From positions 1-6,726 of the forward strand of contig JAUWHQ010000239.1 of the NCBI GenBank assembly GCA_030605805.1: a stretch of DNA of 6,726 nucleotides. The letters are read 5' to 3'. The DNA comes from Methanosarcinales archaeon (lineage in GTDB: Archaea; Halobacteriota; Methanosarcinia; Methanosarcinales; Methanogasteraceae). Below, in pieces: positions 1-5,168 of the stretch. The notes below the pieces were generated by a model. It was not told the origin of the DNA, searched no databases, and worked only from the letters and a program-made list of their open reading frames with translations. A program made the translations under genes and the position numbers. Within the stretch, counting starts at the first letter, position 1, and every line of letters begins with the position of its first letter.

Positions 1-42
1 TCGTCGCAAGCTTTCCATTTTAGGCGGTATCTTTTGGAAGCG

Positions 43-936
43 TCACCATCCACGCGTCTGCAGAATATCCTTATCAGAGAGCGTGCTGATGTCGATCCCT
101 TTCATCTGGGCGCCAAGCCCCTTCGAGATCTCGGCAAGAACGTCGGGCTTGTCATAGTTGTTGACAGCCGCAACGATTGCACTCGCCATCTTTTCCGGAT
201 TTTCAGCCGTAAAAATCGCCGAACCGACAAAGACGCCATCCACACCAAGATACATCATCAGCGCGGCGTCAGCAGGGGTCGCAACGCCTCCTGCCGCAAA
301 GTTTACCACAGGCAGACGCTCCAGTTTCGCTGTCTCCAGAACCAGTTCGAAAGGTGCCTCGATCTCCCGTGCTACCAGACGCAGTTCCTCTTCGTTCTTA
401 CCCTTCAGTGACCTGATGCTGCCCATGATCATCTTTGTATGCCTGACCGCCTCCCGCACGTCTCCTGTGCCTGCTTCGCCTTTTGTCCTGATCATCGCAG
501 CCCCCTCTGCGATGCGCCGCAGCGCCTCACCAAGATCCCGTGCGCCGCAGACAAAAGGCACCGTAAATACGGTCTTATCGATGTGAACCCCATCAGCCGG
601 CGTCAGCACCTCTGACTCATCGATCATGTCCGCACCGAGTGCCTCAAGAATCCGTGCTTCCATGACGTGCCCGATACGGGCTTTCGCCATCACAGGAATC
701 GTTACCGAATCAATGATCTCACTGGTGATCTGCGGGTCAGCCATCCTTGCCACGCCGCCCTGTTTCCTGATCTCGGATGGGACCGCGTGAAGCGCCATCA
801 CCGCGACTGCGCCCGCATTCTCTGCGAGGACCGCCTGCTCCGGAGTGGTCACATCCATGATGACGCCGCCTTTCTGCATGGCGGCAAATCCCCGTTTTAA
901 CAGTTCGGTGCCGTGTCTGAGTTCGCTCAATTCCAT
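43..936 (-). CDS. pdxS: Pyridoxal 5'-phosphate synthase, synthase subunit PdxS
   Basis: PdxS is the cytoplasmic TIM-barrel subunit of the DXP-independent vitamin B6 pathway. It makes PLP from ribose 5-phosphate, glyceraldehyde 3-phosphate and ammonia, the ammonia normally coming from the glutaminase PdxT. The 297-residue product has normal family length (SOR_SNZ family). Key residues are visible: Asp28 in VIMDVTTPEQA; Lys85 in VMAKARIGH, the Schiff-base lysine that binds the pentose; Lys152 in IRTKGEAGTG, the second catalytic lysine; and the phosphate-binding segment VNFAAGGVATPADAALMM near residues 210-230. The ATG start is fixed by a near-perfect Shine-Dalgarno 6 bases upstream. It probably shares a transcript with the 75-residue gene before it, whose stop codon abuts that Shine-Dalgarno. 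No pdxT is present in the window. The family call is essentially certain. Confidence 0.97.
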   Translation of the reverse strand: MELSELRHGTELLKRGFAAMQKGGVIMDVTTPEQAVLAENAGAVAVMALHAVPSEIRKQGGVARMADPQITSEIIDSVTIPVMAKARIGHVMEARILEALGADMIDESEVLTPADGVHIDKTVFTVPFVCGARDLGEALRRIAEGAAMIRTKGEAGTGDVREAVRHTKMIMGSIRSLKGKNEEELRLVAREIEAPFELVLETAKLERLPVVNFAAGGVATPADAALMMYLGVDGVFVGSAIFTAENPEKMASAIVAAVNNYDKPDVLAEISKGLGAQMKGIDISTLSDKDILQTRGW

Positions 937-941
937 TGTGT

Positions 942-950
942 GATCACCTC
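942..950 (-). promoter_or_regulatory. Strong Shine-Dalgarno site of pdxS
   Basis: On the minus strand GAGGTGATC lies 6 bases upstream of the pdxS ATG. It matches the complement of the 16S rRNA 3' end over nine bases, so it settles the start codon. The TGA stop of the preceding small gene (949-951) overlaps its first bases, so ribosomes ending there finish on the pdxS initiation site. This is the strongest such site in the window. Confidence 0.85.
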
Positions 951-1176
951 AAGAAGTATAGGTCATATAATTTTCGCTCTTGTTCTCGAAACGCTCCTCG
1001 ATCTTGTCGATCAGACCAAGCAACCGCTCCTCGAGTTCGCCGAATGTCAGTTCATTGCTGTGGACGCTGATCTCGACATCGCCCACCGATACTGTAATTC
1101 CGTTGTCCAGTTGCTCCGTTGATCCGGATCTGCCGGGCAACCCGATTTCTTCGCCTTCGTTGCACAAATTGATCAC
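949..1176 (-). CDS. Unrecognised 75-residue protein upstream of pdxS
   Basis: I do not recognise this protein. It is acidic, with a short variable N-terminus, a probable beta segment (NGITVSVGDVEISVHS, about residues 25-40), then a charged amphipathic helix (about 43-65, FGELEERLLGLIDKIEERF) that could form a coiled coil. There is no signal peptide or membrane segment. The start is GTG; the frame is closed by a TAA 18 bases upstream, and no Shine-Dalgarno is visible. An AT-rich TATA-like stretch (1204-1211) lies about 26-30 bases upstream, so a near-leaderless transcript is possible. The stop codon lies 12 bases before the pdxS ATG, touching its Shine-Dalgarno, which strongly suggests co-transcription and translational coupling. 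That spacing is the main reason to believe the gene. A role in PLP synthesis would be a guess from location only. Confidence 0.7.
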   Translation of the reverse strand: MINLCNEGEEIGLPGRSGSTEQLDNGITVSVGDVEISVHSNELTFGELEERLLGLIDKIEERFENKSENYMTYTS

Positions 1177-1243
1177 CGTTTTTGATAACTGTTACATCAC
1201 CCGATTTATGAATCAGAGATGCGCAAGATACATTAAGCTTTTC

Positions 1244-1294
1244 CGATCATGATCATCCGACCATCCATGTCATCCGGATCATCCTGCTCATCGG
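1244..1294. repeat. Degenerate 9-base repeat array between ribL and the small gene
   Basis: On the plus strand CATCC begins at 1254, 1262, 1271 and 1280, and CATCG at 1289, giving steps of 8, 9, 9 and 9 bases. The block is bounded by CCGAT and ATCGG and contains the palindromes GATCATGATC (1245-1254) and ATCCGGAT (1272-1279). It covers the last ribL codons and the start of the 111-base gap to the next gene. It could be a binding array, a 3'-end signal for ribL or simple slippage; the sequence does not decide. Confidence 0.4.
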
Positions 1295-1707
1295 TTCGCA
1301 TCAAGGATCAGATCAATGATTCTCCTGGTGCTGCACAGCCTGCCCGAGTTCGTCTCCTCGACCCGGACCACATCGGTGTCAAACCCCAGGTTCGCCAGTT
1401 CCTTCTTCAGATTCCCGATGTCAAAATACTGATCAAACCCGAGCGCTATGATATCTGGCATGATTTCGTGAAGCGGTTCAAATATGTCGGTTTCGCTACC
1501 GAGAACCGCATGATCTACGATATTTAGTGCCTGCACCATCTCAAGGCGGTGTTCATCGGTAAGTATCGGCTTTGGTTTGTGTTTTATCATGCTTGCCCGT
1601 GCAACGATGACATAAAGCTCATCACCGAGAGCAGCGGCATGCGTTAGATAAAAGAGATGTCCTGGGTGCAGGATATCGAACGTTCCTGTTGCAAGTATTC
1701 GGGTCAT
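1288..1707 (-). CDS. ribL: Archaeal FAD synthetase (FMN nucleotidylyltransferase) RibL
   Basis: RibL transfers a nucleotidyl group from ATP (or CTP, as reported for the methanogen enzyme) to FMN, making FAD in archaea that lack the bacterial RibF. The 139-residue product is one cytidylyltransferase-like Rossmann domain. Residues 5-17 read LATGTFDILHPGH, giving the nucleotide-binding HxGH motif at His14-His17. GFDQ is at 90-93, and the C-terminal GRLCSTRRI (122-130) stands where the family has its STxxI motif. One cysteine (Cys125) remains in the C-terminal segment; as I recall, the characterised enzyme has two there, and this protein stops soon after. The ATG has a weak upstream AGGA, and a TATA box lies about 85 bases upstream. 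The gene is 111 bases before the small gene of the pdxS unit. A related glycerol-3-phosphate cytidylyltransferase is the main alternative, less likely in an archaeon. Confidence 0.88.
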   Translation of the reverse strand: MTRILATGTFDILHPGHLFYLTHAAALGDELYVIVARASMIKHKPKPILTDEHRLEMVQALNIVDHAVLGSETDIFEPLHEIMPDIIALGFDQYFDIGNLKKELANLGFDTDVVRVEETNSGRLCSTRRIIDLILDANR

Positions 1708-1766
1708 GTCTCTGCTTCCTGATTACCCTTCACCAAGCTTTTGCTTTTTGGATGCGAGCCTGGCGG

Positions 1767-1798
1767 GGCTTACCAAGCCACCTCCCCACTATTTAAAT
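1767..1798 (-). promoter_or_regulatory. ribL promoter: TATA box plus inverted repeat at the predicted start
   Basis: On the minus strand a self-complementary ATTTAAAT (1791-1798) matches an archaeal TATA box. The expected transcription start, about 26 bases downstream, falls near 1768, giving a leader of roughly 60 bases. A 13-base inverted repeat, GGCTT-ACC-AAGCC on the plus strand (1767-1779), sits exactly between the box and the predicted start, where a bound repressor would block initiation. The TATA box is reasonably supported; operator function is inferred from position. Confidence 0.45.
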
Positions 1799-1855
1799 CT
1801 ACCCATCTTTAGCATAAGGCATTGAATAATATTTGTACTATCTCACCGTGTCACT

Positions 1856-1863
1856 AATATATC
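1856..1863 (+). promoter_or_regulatory. TATA-like box upstream of a doubtful small ORF
   Basis: AATATATC is centred about 26 bases before the GTG at 1886, the distance expected for a leaderless archaeal gene. It faces away from the ribL promoter, so 1791-1863 would be a divergent promoter region. AT-rich sequence makes chance matches likely. Confidence 0.3.
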
Positions 1864-1885
1864 TCGAATTATCCCTGCATCCTGC

Positions 1886-2104
1886 GTGGAATGGTTCACG
1901 GGGGATGGTACGATGTACTTTGGTGACAACAAACATATAAAACATTGTCAAAGAACATTTGGCAACCCATACAACGACATCGAATCCGAATTCGCAGGTC
2001 CGGACTCTCATGAGGAATATCCCCTAACGCTCGAATCGGGCAGATGGCTCAAACCGCAAGAGGGATCACAGCCTGCTCCGCACCGCAGCCACGAGGAGCG
2101 GTAG
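1886..2104 (+). CDS. Doubtful small ORF (72 residues) in the ribL-dhs gap
   Basis: This open frame fills most of an otherwise empty 360-base gap (1708-2065). It starts at GTG 1886 with a correctly spaced TATA-like box and no Shine-Dalgarno. The product is hydrophilic, with aromatic residues near the start (WFTGDGTMYFGD) and a proline/histidine-rich tail. I recognise no family. The last 39 bases overlap the 3' end of deoxyhypusine synthase on the opposite strand, so the tail is probably a shadow of that gene. It may be a real leaderless gene, a decayed remnant or chance. If it is not a gene, the gap holds only the ribL promoter. Confidence 0.25.
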   Translation: MEWFTGDGTMYFGDNKHIKHCQRTFGNPYNDIESEFAGPDSHEEYPLTLESGRWLKPQEGSQPAPHRSHEER

Positions 2105-3025
2105 CGTGATGGTTGCATCCGCATATACCGTGACTGCTTTTGCGTTTTCGTTGATTTTTCCCCATGATTTTGCCTCATCAAGCGTCGCACCTGAAAGTCC
2201 GCCGGATTCGGGGCGGTCCGTCGTCAACTGGATCGCATAGTCAAATCCCTTCGATGTCATGAGCGTTCCCTGCAGAATAAAGTTCTTTGGCACGCCGCCT
2301 CCGATGAAGACCGCGCCGGACTGCTCGGCGTCGAAGCAGATGTCAAGGAACTCGTGGACGTCCGCGAAGACATCGACATTCAGCTGGTTTGTCTGCCGGT
2401 ATAGCCACGCATGAAGCCCGATCATCGAATCCTGGACCGCGGGGCAGAATACCGGGACATTACATTCATAAGCTGCCCGCAGGATCGAATTCGGATCGTT
2501 TAGTGACCTGCCGATATCTGAGAGCATCTGCCTGATCGAGATGCGGTCGCCCATACCTTCGAATACGGCGAGCAGGTGCTCTTCCAGCCGGGTAAAGTGG
2601 AGTTCGGGTATGAACACATCGTATATCCGGTCGATCTGCTCGCGGTACAGCGCATTGTCATCGACAACGTTGCTGCCCTTGTAATGGGGCAGTCCAAGCG
2701 ATTCAATGATGTCATGCACGAGATTTGCGCCTGTCGAGACGAGAACATCGATATGCCCGTCCCGGATCAAGCCTGATACGATGTTTCTCATGCCGGCTGG
2801 CACCATCGCACCGGCAAGTCCGAAGAACTTTGTGGTCGCGCCGCTTTTGAGCATCTCTTCATAGATATCACAGGCTTGCGCAAGCCTTCCTGCACCAAAT
2901 CCGCACCCTCCAAGCGCGCTGACAAGGTCGTCAACCTGCATCGCGGGGGTGATCTCTGCCTGCACAACCGGATCGTTTAGCTGCGTATCATTGCCGTGTG
3001 TTGGGTTGCTGTGTTCCGAGTTCAT
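2066..3025 (-). CDS. dhs: Deoxyhypusine synthase
   Basis: The enzyme moves the aminobutyl group of spermidine to one lysine of translation factor aIF5A, in an NAD-dependent reaction, as the key step of hypusine formation in the cytoplasm. With the ATG at 3025 the product has 319 residues, within family range. Visible motifs, in this numbering: GFGAGRLAQA near 42-51; STGANL at 97-102, a nucleotide-binding loop; PVFCPAVQDSMIG at 191-203; GGGVPKNF at 242-249; and the signature DEAKSWGKI with active-site Lys290, the lysine that forms the enzyme-imine intermediate. A TTG 24 bases upstream would add eight cysteine-rich residues, but a TATA-like TTTATG (3053-3058) puts the transcript start near 3028, favouring ATG 3025. 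The gene is divergent from hicB-hicA; no aIF5A gene is in view. Confidence 0.95.
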   Translation of the reverse strand: MNSEHSNPTHGNDTQLNDPVVQAEITPAMQVDDLVSALGGCGFGAGRLAQACDIYEEMLKSGATTKFFGLAGAMVPAGMRNIVSGLIRDGHIDVLVSTGANLVHDIIESLGLPHYKGSNVVDDNALYREQIDRIYDVFIPELHFTRLEEHLLAVFEGMGDRISIRQMLSDIGRSLNDPNSILRAAYECNVPVFCPAVQDSMIGLHAWLYRQTNQLNVDVFADVHEFLDICFDAEQSGAVFIGGGVPKNFILQGTLMTSKGFDYAIQLTTDRPESGGLSGATLDEAKSWGKINENAKAVTVYADATITLPLLVAAVRSRL

Positions 3026-3052
3026 CCATCCCACATAACAGTAGCACAAACC

Positions 3053-3058
3053 ATAAAT
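3053..3058 (-). promoter_or_regulatory. TATA-like box of deoxyhypusine synthase
   Basis: On the minus strand TTTATG is centred about 30 bases before the ATG at 3025. Initiation 25-27 bases downstream of it would start the transcript within a few bases of that codon, that is, leaderless. It shares a 100-base divergent intergenic region with the hicBA promoter. Confidence 0.4.
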
Positions 3059-3081
3059 GCTACTTCATCCAAACTAAAAAT

Positions 3082-3098
3082 GTTGTATGAAATATAAC
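3082..3098 (+). promoter_or_regulatory. hicBA promoter with candidate autoregulatory operator
   Basis: GTTGTAT-gaa-ATATAAC is an imperfect inverted repeat: 6 of 7 arm positions pair, with a 3-base spacer. Its right arm contains the AT-rich TATA-like element (AAATATAA, 3090-3097) about 30 bases upstream of the hicB Shine-Dalgarno and start. A dimer bound here would cover the promoter, the arrangement expected for a toxin-antitoxin module repressed by its own antitoxin. The repeat is visible; operator function is inferred. Confidence 0.45.
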
Positions 3099-3128
3099 TC
3101 ACACAAACATCCGCAGGAGCGATTAACC

Positions 3129-3347
3129 ATGAACAAATTCACAGCAGTATTCGAACGAGATGGAAACTGGTGGATCGGCTATGTTGAAGAACTGCCAGGC
3201 GCAAATACACAGGGTAGAACACTGGAAGAAGCACGCGAAAACCTGAAAGAGGCTGTAGTAATGGTCATCAAAGCAAACAGAGAACTGGCGCAACTTGAAG
3301 TTGTAGGCTCAGATGCAATTAGAGAAGAGTTGCTGGTGGCGACATGA
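3129..3347 (+). CDS. hicB: HicB-family antitoxin (minimal, 72 residues)
   Basis: HicB antitoxins bind and block the HicA mRNA interferase. The product matches the compact HicB-like type: MNKFTAVFERDGNWWIGYVE, then ELPGANTQGRTLEEARENL and a long helix to about residue 55. This is the partial RNase H-like fold (beta-strand, DGxWW turn, LPG loop, TLEEA helix). Larger HicB proteins carry an added helix-turn-helix or ribbon-helix-helix DNA-binding domain; none is present here. I chose ATG 3129 because AGGAG lies just upstream (3115-3119) and the family fold begins there; an ATG at 3087 would add 14 unrelated residues and overlap the operator. The pair is richer in A and T, including at third codon positions, than the flanking housekeeping genes, consistent with acquisition as a mobile module. 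Confidence 0.88.
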   Translation: MNKFTAVFERDGNWWIGYVEELPGANTQGRTLEEARENLKEAVVMVIKANRELAQLEVVGSDAIREELLVAT

Positions 3348-3536
3348 ATGAAGCGTCGTGCACTGCTGAAACATTTGAAGCGACACGGTTGCAGATTTTT
3401 GCGAGAAGGTGGCAATCATTCGATTTATTTCAATCCCGCAGGCAGAGAAACATCATCAGTGCCACGCCACACCGAAATCGCTGATAAATTGGCACAGAAA
3501 ATCTGTAAAGATCTTAACATCCCTCCACCGTGGTGA
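3348..3536 (+). CDS. hicA: HicA-family mRNA interferase toxin
   Basis: HicA toxins are small dsRNA-binding-fold proteins that cleave mRNA and arrest growth until neutralised by HicB. The 62-residue product has the family pattern: RRALLKHLKRHGCRFLREGG, then the active site GGNHSIY with catalytic His24, a beta segment (TSSVPRH), and the C-terminal helix IADKLAQKICKDLNIP. Nothing essential looks lost, so the toxin is predicted to be active. Its ATG follows the hicB TGA with no base between, so the two are co-translated. The antitoxin-first order is common in archaea and cyanobacteria, whereas the E. coli prototype is toxin-first. No transposase or integrase accompanies the pair in this window. 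Confidence 0.9.
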   Translation: MKRRALLKHLKRHGCRFLREGGNHSIYFNPAGRETSSVPRHTEIADKLAQKICKDLNIPPPW

Positions 3537-3551
3537 TATAGTTTAAGTGGG

Positions 3552-3564
3552 ACTATTGAATAGT
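3552..3564. repeat. Perfect 13-base palindrome after hicA
   Basis: ACTATT-G-AATAGT lies 15 bases after the hicA stop codon. The arms are perfectly complementary, but a one-base centre rules out an RNA hairpin with all pairs formed, so a DNA-binding site is more likely than a terminator. Part of the left arm (ACTATTG) recurs near 3600, just upstream of the GC-rich island. Function unknown. Confidence 0.4.
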
Positions 3565-3587
3565 GAAATATATATACATACACACAA

Positions 3588-3597
3588 TATTATATAC
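3588..3597 (+). promoter_or_regulatory. TATA box upstream of candidate ncRNA
   Basis: TATTATATAC is a good archaeal TATA box. Initiation about 26 bases downstream falls at 3616-3619, exactly where the GC-rich paired region begins. Other AT-rich stretches nearby (3567-3578) could also act as promoters. Confidence 0.4.
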
Positions 3598-3615
3598 TAC
3601 TATTGTATAAGCTGC

Positions 3616-3705
3616 GCCCCCCCCACATCCGCCGTGCACATCCTATCGCACGACCTCCGAGCCCACGAATGTTCCCGAAATCATTCAGGGGCGGTAGGCG
3701 GGGGC
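3616..3705 (+). ncRNA. Candidate structured non-coding RNA (GC-rich island)
   Basis: A sharply bounded GC-rich block of about 90 bases is embedded in AT-rich sequence, with no plausible reading frame. It folds by hand into a branched structure. P1 pairs GCCCCC (3616-3621) with GGGGGC (3700-3705). P2 pairs CCGCC (3629-3633) with GGCGG (3690-3694). P3 pairs GTGC (3634-3637) with GCAC (3648-3651), stacked directly on P2. P4 pairs GAATG (3667-3671) with CATTC (3682-3686), extended by CC/GG (3663-3664 with 3688-3689) across a small internal loop. A TATA box lies at the right distance upstream. It is not a tRNA (no T-loop), and too short for SRP RNA or RNase P RNA. GC islands in AT-rich archaeal intergenic DNA have exposed real ncRNAs before. 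Strand is assigned from the promoter only; the stems would also form on the other strand. Confidence 0.42.
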
Positions 3706-3777
3706 TGGATTATAAAATTGTTTAAAAATTAAGTTGCTGAGACAGTAGTGCAGCGGTGTGGCGCATCATGGCAGGGA

Positions 3778-3803
3778 GATGAAACATATCGATGAAACAT
3801 ATA
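3778..3803. repeat. Tandem 13-base repeat overlapping a TATA box
   Basis: Two adjacent copies of GATGAAACATATC (3778-3790) and GATGAAACATATA (3791-3803) differ only in the last base. The second copy runs into ATATATAT (3799-3806), centred about 26 bases before the ATG at 3829. Direct repeats touching a TATA box are typical binding sites for archaeal activators or repressors. They probably control the 53-residue ORF and the PhoU-TrkA_C gene together. Confidence 0.5.
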
Positions 3804-3828
3804 TATCAAACGAATCCGAGAGAGTGAC

Positions 3829-3990
3829 ATGATGGATACCACGACCAGAGAATGGAGGGACGTGCCGCCAGAGGATATAACATCAGAACCAGGATGGGAC
3901 ACCGGGTGGGAGCTGGTGCATGTGAATGTTGTTAAAGTTACAGTGCGGGATAAGTCGCAGATGAATATGGAACATTCCATGACAACATGA
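3829..3990 (+). CDS. Unrecognised 53-residue protein coupled to the PhoU-TrkA_C gene
   Basis: I do not recognise this product. It is hydrophilic with three tryptophans in its first half (Trp9, Trp23, Trp27), a proline/acidic stretch (DVPPEDITSEPGWDTGWE), a likely beta-strand (LVHVNVVKVTV, about 29-39), and a methionine-rich tail (QMNMEHSM). No membrane helix or signal peptide is visible. Two signs favour a real gene. Its TGA overlaps the next gene's ATG as ATGA, and a TATA box 26 bases before ATG 3829 gives a leaderless start; the ATG at 3832 is an alternative. The downstream gene has no clear Shine-Dalgarno, so it may depend on coupling from this frame. An inverted repeat, ATGGAA-CA-TTCCAT (3967-3980), lies just before the overlap. 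It could be a leader peptide or a partner of the regulator. Confidence 0.55.
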   Translation: MMDTTTREWRDVPPEDITSEPGWDTGWELVHVNVVKVTVRDKSQMNMEHSMTT

Positions 3991-5168
3991 CAAAGGAACT
4001 CAAATACTGCACAAGAAGTACGAAAGATCTGCTGATCGATATGAAAGACACGTCCGAGTTGATGCTTGATCTTGCATACTCGGCTGTGATCTATGACGAC
4101 CGGGAGATCGCAATGGAGGTCATCCGCCTCGAAGAGAAGATGGATACCCTCGATTACTACATGCGGATATCAACGATGTTAAGCGCTCGCAGGCTCGATG
4201 AGGCAGAGGCGCTCGCAGGCGTGCTGCAGGCTGGCGCAGCAGCCGAGAACATCTCGAATGCCGCAGGCGACATCGCGAAGATCGCGCTCCTTGATCTCGG
4301 GATACCGCTCGAACTGAAGCTTGACCTGCGGGGGGCTGAGGAGACGGTCACCAGGGCGACGGTCAGCGCAGAGTCGCCGATGGCTGGGCGCACGCTTGGC
4401 GCGATCGAACTTGAGACCGAGACCGGTATGTGGGTGATCGCAATCAGGCGGGACCGGAGCTGGATATACGATCCTGACCACAGCACCAGAATCAGGGCGG
4501 ATGACGTGGTCTTTGCACGCGGGCACGACGAGGGCGTACCTCTATTCATTGAGCGTGCGACCTGCGAAAAGTATCAGCGAGCCACATTCGAGCTCAAGCG
4601 TGTGCTTGCCGATCTCGATCGGGCTGTTGACCTGATCGTCGAGATGAAGAACATGTCAGAACTTGCTGTCGGGCTTGCGTACTCCGCGATGCTCTTTTAC
4701 AACAAGGACATCGCCGAGGAAGTGAGCTACATCGAGGATAAGATGGATGGCATGAAATACGAACTTCAGCACTGGGTGCTTGAATCAGCAAAGCATATCG
4801 ACGAGGTAGATCAGCTCCGCGGGCTTCTGCATCTTGCAAATGCTTCGGAAGCGATCTCTGATGCCGCTTATGATATCGCCGACGTGGTGTTGCGGGATAT
4901 CGAGTTACATCCGATTATGGCGATTGCCGTGCGTGAGTCTGACGAGGTGGTCACCAAACGGGAAATTTTGTCAGGTTCGGCGGTCGCTGAAAAGTCACTC
5001 GGCGAGTTAAAGCTCGAAACTGAGACCGGGATGCATATAATGGCGGTTAAACGTAAGGACAGGTGGGTATACAGTCCGGGCGCAAGAACGGTGCTGTATG
5101 CAGGCGATATACTCATTGCAAGAGGTACGACCAGCGGAGAGGAACTGCTCACCCGGATGTGTTCGTGA
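3987..5168 (+). CDS. Tandem PhoU-TrkA_C regulator (two modules in one chain)
   Basis: This 393-residue soluble protein has the order PhoU (about 8-105), TrkA_C/RCK_C (112-190), PhoU (203-305), TrkA_C (312-390). PhoU domains are three-helix bundles that regulate transporters; TrkA_C domains bind small ligands and gate potassium and other ion transporters. Proteins of this make-up (COG3273-like) occur in archaea, often beside MgtE-type or other cation permeases, so a cytoplasmic regulatory role is likely, though no permease lies in this window. Both modules keep SELxxxLAYSA, the EEKMD/EDKMD motif, LETETGM and a terminal ARG. They align at a constant offset of 201 residues with no gap from residue 12 to 180; I count 65 identities in 169. 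No transmembrane segment is present. It is translationally coupled to the upstream 53-residue ORF and convergent with the IorA-like gene. Confidence 0.88.
   Translation: MTKELKYCTRSTKDLLIDMKDTSELMLDLAYSAVIYDDREIAMEVIRLEEKMDTLDYYMRISTMLSARRLDEAEALAGVLQAGAAAENISNAAGDIAKIALLDLGIPLELKLDLRGAEETVTRATVSAESPMAGRTLGAIELETETGMWVIAIRRDRSWIYDPDHSTRIRADDVVFARGHDEGVPLFIERATCEKYQRATFELKRVLADLDRAVDLIVEMKNMSELAVGLAYSAMLFYNKDIAEEVSYIEDKMDGMKYELQHWVLESAKHIDEVDQLRGLLHLANASEAISDAAYDIADVVLRDIELHPIMAIAVRESDEVVTKREILSGSAVAEKSLGELKLETETGMHIMAVKRKDRWVYSPGARTVLYAGDILIARGTTSGEELLTRMCS

Noticed and set aside
12..41. Imperfect hairpin (GCTTTCC with GGAAGC) after pdxS
   Set aside because: Short arms with a bulge and no T-run on the minus strand; too weak to call a terminator.
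158..586. Long plus-strand frames opposite pdxS (and similar frames opposite dhs, the PhoU-TrkA_C gene and the IorA-like gene)
   Set aside because: They are serine/arginine-rich antisense shadows of clearly recognisable genes, with no initiation signals.
3026..3049. Upstream TTG start adding eight residues to deoxyhypusine synthase
   Set aside because: Those residues are cysteine-rich and unlike the family, and the TATA-like box would place the transcript start downstream of the TTG.
3087..3128. Upstream ATG extending HicB by 14 residues
   Set aside because: It would begin inside the candidate operator/TATA element; the internal ATG has a good AGGAG site and matches the family start.
3547..3732. 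Plus-strand 61-codon frame across the GC island
   Set aside because: Tyrosine- and isoleucine-rich translation of AT-rich DNA followed by unrelated composition over the paired region; no Shine-Dalgarno. The RNA-fold reading fits better.
3733..3828. tRNA-like stretch (GTAGTGCAGCGGT resembling a D-arm)
   Set aside because: No acceptor stem, anticodon arm or T-loop could be fitted around it.
3729..3980. Minus-strand 83-codon frame opposite the 53-residue ORF
   Set aside because: Low-complexity threonine/serine translation, no start signals; the plus-strand ORF has promoter and coupling evidence.
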